DNA from: an uncultured Saprospirales bacterium
GTDB taxonomy: Bacteria > Bacteroidota > Bacteroidia > Chitinophagales > Saprospiraceae
Reading direction: 5' to 3'
Length of the DNA stretch: 64,000 bases
Assembly: GCA_937926355.1 (NCBI GenBank)
Contig: CALAZP010000278.1
Span: forward strand, 6,379 to 70,378
Every line of letters starts with the position of its first letter. Positions within the stretch are counted from its first letter, which is position 1. The translations under genes and the position numbers were made by a program. A model generated the notes under the pieces. That model worked only from the letters and a program-made list of their open reading frames with translations, was not told the origin of the DNA and made no database searches. This document shows positions 62,137-64,000 of the stretch, piece by piece.

Positions 62137-64000
62137 ATGGGAATTAGAGCTACAGATAGAAATAGGAATCTATTCCTTAAAGGATTTAAACTATCCAATT
62201 CTGGAATGAATGAAGATCCAACTTACCTTGGGTTTAAGATAGTTTTTGATCCCGGAATTTTACCTATCAACCCTGAATATGGATGGGCACCAAGTCCTTT
62301 ATTGAGAGCCCAAAATTACACGGAGGGAAATGGAGCTTCTTTTGCTACCTCTTTGGGAAATCCATTTGGTCAACCCCAATATGAAAGGAGACAGAGCGAT
62401 GTAATTTATTACTCCGCTTATAATTATCTAATTGAAAGGGAGGCTAATTTCCCAGGACAGAATACGCAGAGAAGAGCACAAGCCCTAAGACAGTTCCAAA
62501 AACTTTTACAAGAGATAAACACAAATTCCCCCTGGTTTTTCCAATCTATTGATGGCCTTGACGAGCTTGGTAAACTTAACAGCCGTGATGGGTGGCAAAA
62601 TGAGGATGGACTAGATAACTTTAATCCCCAAAGAACCTCCGGAAATACCCTAATTATCAATTGTCTAGAATCTTTAAACCTTAGAATATCTGCTTTAGCA
62701 GATCTTTATAATCAAGCTACCTTTGATTATGACAACATGAGGTATTTGGTTCCTAGAAATCTTAGAAAGTTCACTATGTGGATTTTTGTTACAGAGATAA
62801 GGAACTTTTTCAAGACCAGCAGACTTACTGCTTCGAGTACAGCATTAACTGCTTTAGATAACTTGTCATCTCTGCTAACCACAAATAGAAATCCAGGATC
62901 CTCTGTTATCGATCAAGGGAACGGACAATACAGTGCTGGTGGATTTAATCTTGGAGCAGAAAACCCAACCCCTGGTGGTGGTATGGGAGGGGCTTTTAAT
63001 TCTTTTGTAAATAATGTTTTTGATGGTTCTGGACTTAGTAATGATGTGCAAGCTTTCACTAATCAACAAGATCAGAGTGGAATAAAACCTGTTATGATCT
63101 ATGAGTGTCAGCAGTGTGAATTTGATTTCAATGATAGCACACCAATCAAATCAACTATTGATATGGGATCTAGCTCAGCAGATCCCGAAAAAAATTCGTT
63201 TAAAATACACGTCGGTAAGGTCAGGACTAAAAACCAATATCCAAATATAAGGCAAGACAAAAAGCCACTTATATTGGCAGACGGGTGGGATCAAAATAGA
63301 TCAAGCTACCAATTTTTGAGTGACGATACACTTTCTCTGGAAAATCTGTTAGGACTTGGCCAACAAGCTTTAACTAACGTAGTTTCCAATGCAGTTTCAG
63401 ATTTGGTAAACGAGGGTATTAATCAATTCATCGATCCAGTTCTAAGTGGTATAGACCAATCTCTTCTTGGTAACATTTATTCATTTAATCCATCTCAATT
63501 AGGCAGAATGACCAGTCAGAATGGGTCTTTTGGATTTAATAATTTAGAAAATTTCCTTAATGGAGCTGCTGAAACTGGGATTGATAATATTTTTAAAGGT
63601 AATCTACCCAACCCACAAACTATGGGAGAAGGTGGACCTACAGAGAGGGTTTATCCTCCAGTTCCCCCAACTGATGTTTATGGTAAAGTTCCGGGAGAAG
63701 ATCTTGGGGTTCCCGAGAGGGTTTATCCCGGCGTAAATGCTGATGTTTACGAGAACGTCCCTGGTGAGGATTTAGGGGTCCCTGATAGAGTTTATCCTAC
63801 TGTAAATGATGATGTTTATGATAATGTACCAGGAACAGATCTTGGGGTTCCCGATCGTGTTTATGCAGATCCCTCTGGAGATGCTTATCCTGACGTCCCT
63901 GGTGCTGATCTAGGGGTTCCTGGTAGAGTTTACCAAAATCCATCCGGGGATGCTTATCCGGACGTGCCTGGCGCCGATCTTGGAGTTCCTGACAGAGCTT
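62137..64000 (+). CDS. baseplate protein with VPG repeats, truncated at right edge
   Basis: Open from ATG 62137 to the edge, at least 621 residues. The N-terminus FLKGFKLSNSGMNEDPTYL then GFKIVFDPGILPINPEYGW, later LNLRISALADLYNQATFDYD and VPRNLRKFTMWIFVTEIR, look like a baseplate component. ECQQCEF is a Cys pair. From 63673 the end is a tandem array of 23-residue units DVYxxVPGxDLGVPxRVYPx, about five visible. Family not certain. The true end is outside the window. Confidence 0.55.
   Translation, partial: MGIRATDRNRNLFLKGFKLSNSGMNEDPTYLGFKIVFDPGILPINPEYGWAPSPLLRAQNYTEGNGASFATSLGNPFGQPQYERRQSDVIYYSAYNYLIEREANFPGQNTQRRAQALRQFQKLLQEINTNSPWFFQSIDGLDELGKLNSRDGWQNEDGLDNFNPQRTSGNTLIINCLESLNLRISALADLYNQATFDYDNMRYLVPRNLRKFTMWIFVTEIRNFFKTSRLTASSTALTALDNLSSLLTTNRNPGSSVIDQGNGQYSAGGFNLGAENPTPGGGMGGAFNSFVNNVFDGSGLSNDVQAFTNQQDQSGIKPVMIYECQQCEFDFNDSTPIKSTIDMGSSSADPEKNSFKIHVGKVRTKNQYPNIRQDKKPLILADGWDQNRSSYQFLSDDTLSLENLLGLGQQALTNVVSNAVSDLVNEGINQFIDPVLSGIDQSLLGNIYSFNPSQLGRMTSQNGSFGFNNLENFLNGAAETGIDNIFKGNLPNPQTMGEGGPTERVYPPVPPTDVYGKVPGEDLGVPERVYPGVNADVYENVPGEDLGVPDRVYPTVNDDVYDNVPGTDLGVPDRVYADPSGDAYPDVPGADLGVPGRVYQNPSGDAYPDVPGADLGVPDRA
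63673..64000 (+). repeat. tandem 69-bp coding repeats at right edge
   Basis: Units start at 63673, 63742, 63811, 63880 and 63949, each 69 bases and in frame. They encode DVYxxVPGxDLGVPDRVYxx. Two adjacent units (63880 onward) are nearly identical, suggesting recent expansion. The array continues beyond the window. Confidence 0.85.

Noticed and set aside
63673..64000. 69-base repeats as a CRISPR or non-coding satellite
   Set aside because: They are in frame with an open gene and encode a consistent Pro/Gly repeat.
1..64000. tRNA genes or stop-codon reassignment
   Set aside because: No cloverleaf with a TTC-arm was seen by eye, and TAA, TAG and TGA all end convincing genes, so standard code applies. 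A tRNA search program would settle the first point.

Overview
The window is a densely packed, AT-rich stretch of a large tailed-phage genome with a T4-like contractile-tail virion. Nearly every gene is on the + strand. Most neighbours overlap or are separated by a few bases, and I see no rRNA, tRNA, CRISPR array or insertion sequence. The T4-type core is recognisable: a gp14-like neck protein, small and large terminase (gp16, gp17), tail sheath (gp18), tail tube (gp19, two copies), a gp26-like tail assembly protein, late sigma factor (gp55-like), head completion nuclease (gp4), portal (gp20, two copies), prohead protease fused to scaffold (gp21/gp22), major capsid (gp23), gp53 and hub-type baseplate proteins, DNA ligase (gp30-like), clamp loader (gp44, possibly gp62) and an RNase H/FEN nuclease. 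Upstream regions rarely carry Shine-Dalgarno sequences and are A-rich. Three non-structural genes have a TAnnTTTG box upstream, the -7 element of Bacteroidota sigma-A promoters. A Bacteroidota host is therefore my inference, not a certainty.

Layout. 1-12.5 kb: neck, terminase, sheath, tubes, tail assembly chaperone and a tape-measure-like protein. 12.6-15.6 kb: dCMP deaminase, an ECF-like sigma factor, a membrane protein, a PD-(D/E)XK nuclease and an unknown protein, closed by a strong terminator. 15.7-21 kb: two membrane proteins, two related small structural proteins and a 911-residue repeat protein with a probable -1 frameshift extension. 21-25.8 kb: gp55-like sigma, gp4 and the two portals. 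25.8-35.5 kb: sugar kinase, replication, nucleotide and DNA repair genes. 35.5-49.1 kb: head module (putative packaged nucleotidyltransferase, 897-residue internal protein, protease-scaffold, capsid, homing endonuclease, and coiled-coil proteins with candidate capsid-targeting N-termini). 49.2-54.6 kb: glycosyltransferase-like proteins, a kinase, an asparagine-synthase-like amidotransferase, two more candidate head proteins and the only minus-strand gene. 54.7-64 kb: unknown proteins, a Nudix protein and baseplate genes, running off the right edge in a repeat-rich protein.

How it works together. A late-promoter-like box GATATATA(G/A), or GATAAATA, lies 22-35 bases before the start codon of many structural genes and matches the T4 late promoter TATAAATA. 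It is presumably read by the gp55-like factor encoded here. The head genes suggest a protease that cleaves after [LIV]NE-type sites, with several proteins carrying an IKxFxxF...NE N-terminus reminiscent of T4 internal-protein capsid-targeting sequences. Some of these, including a nucleotidyltransferase, may be packaged and injected. The two most unusual signals are candidate programmed frameshifts: a +1 site (TTT TGA C) at the end of the gp26-like gene and a -1 site (A AAA AAC) at the end of the 911-residue protein.
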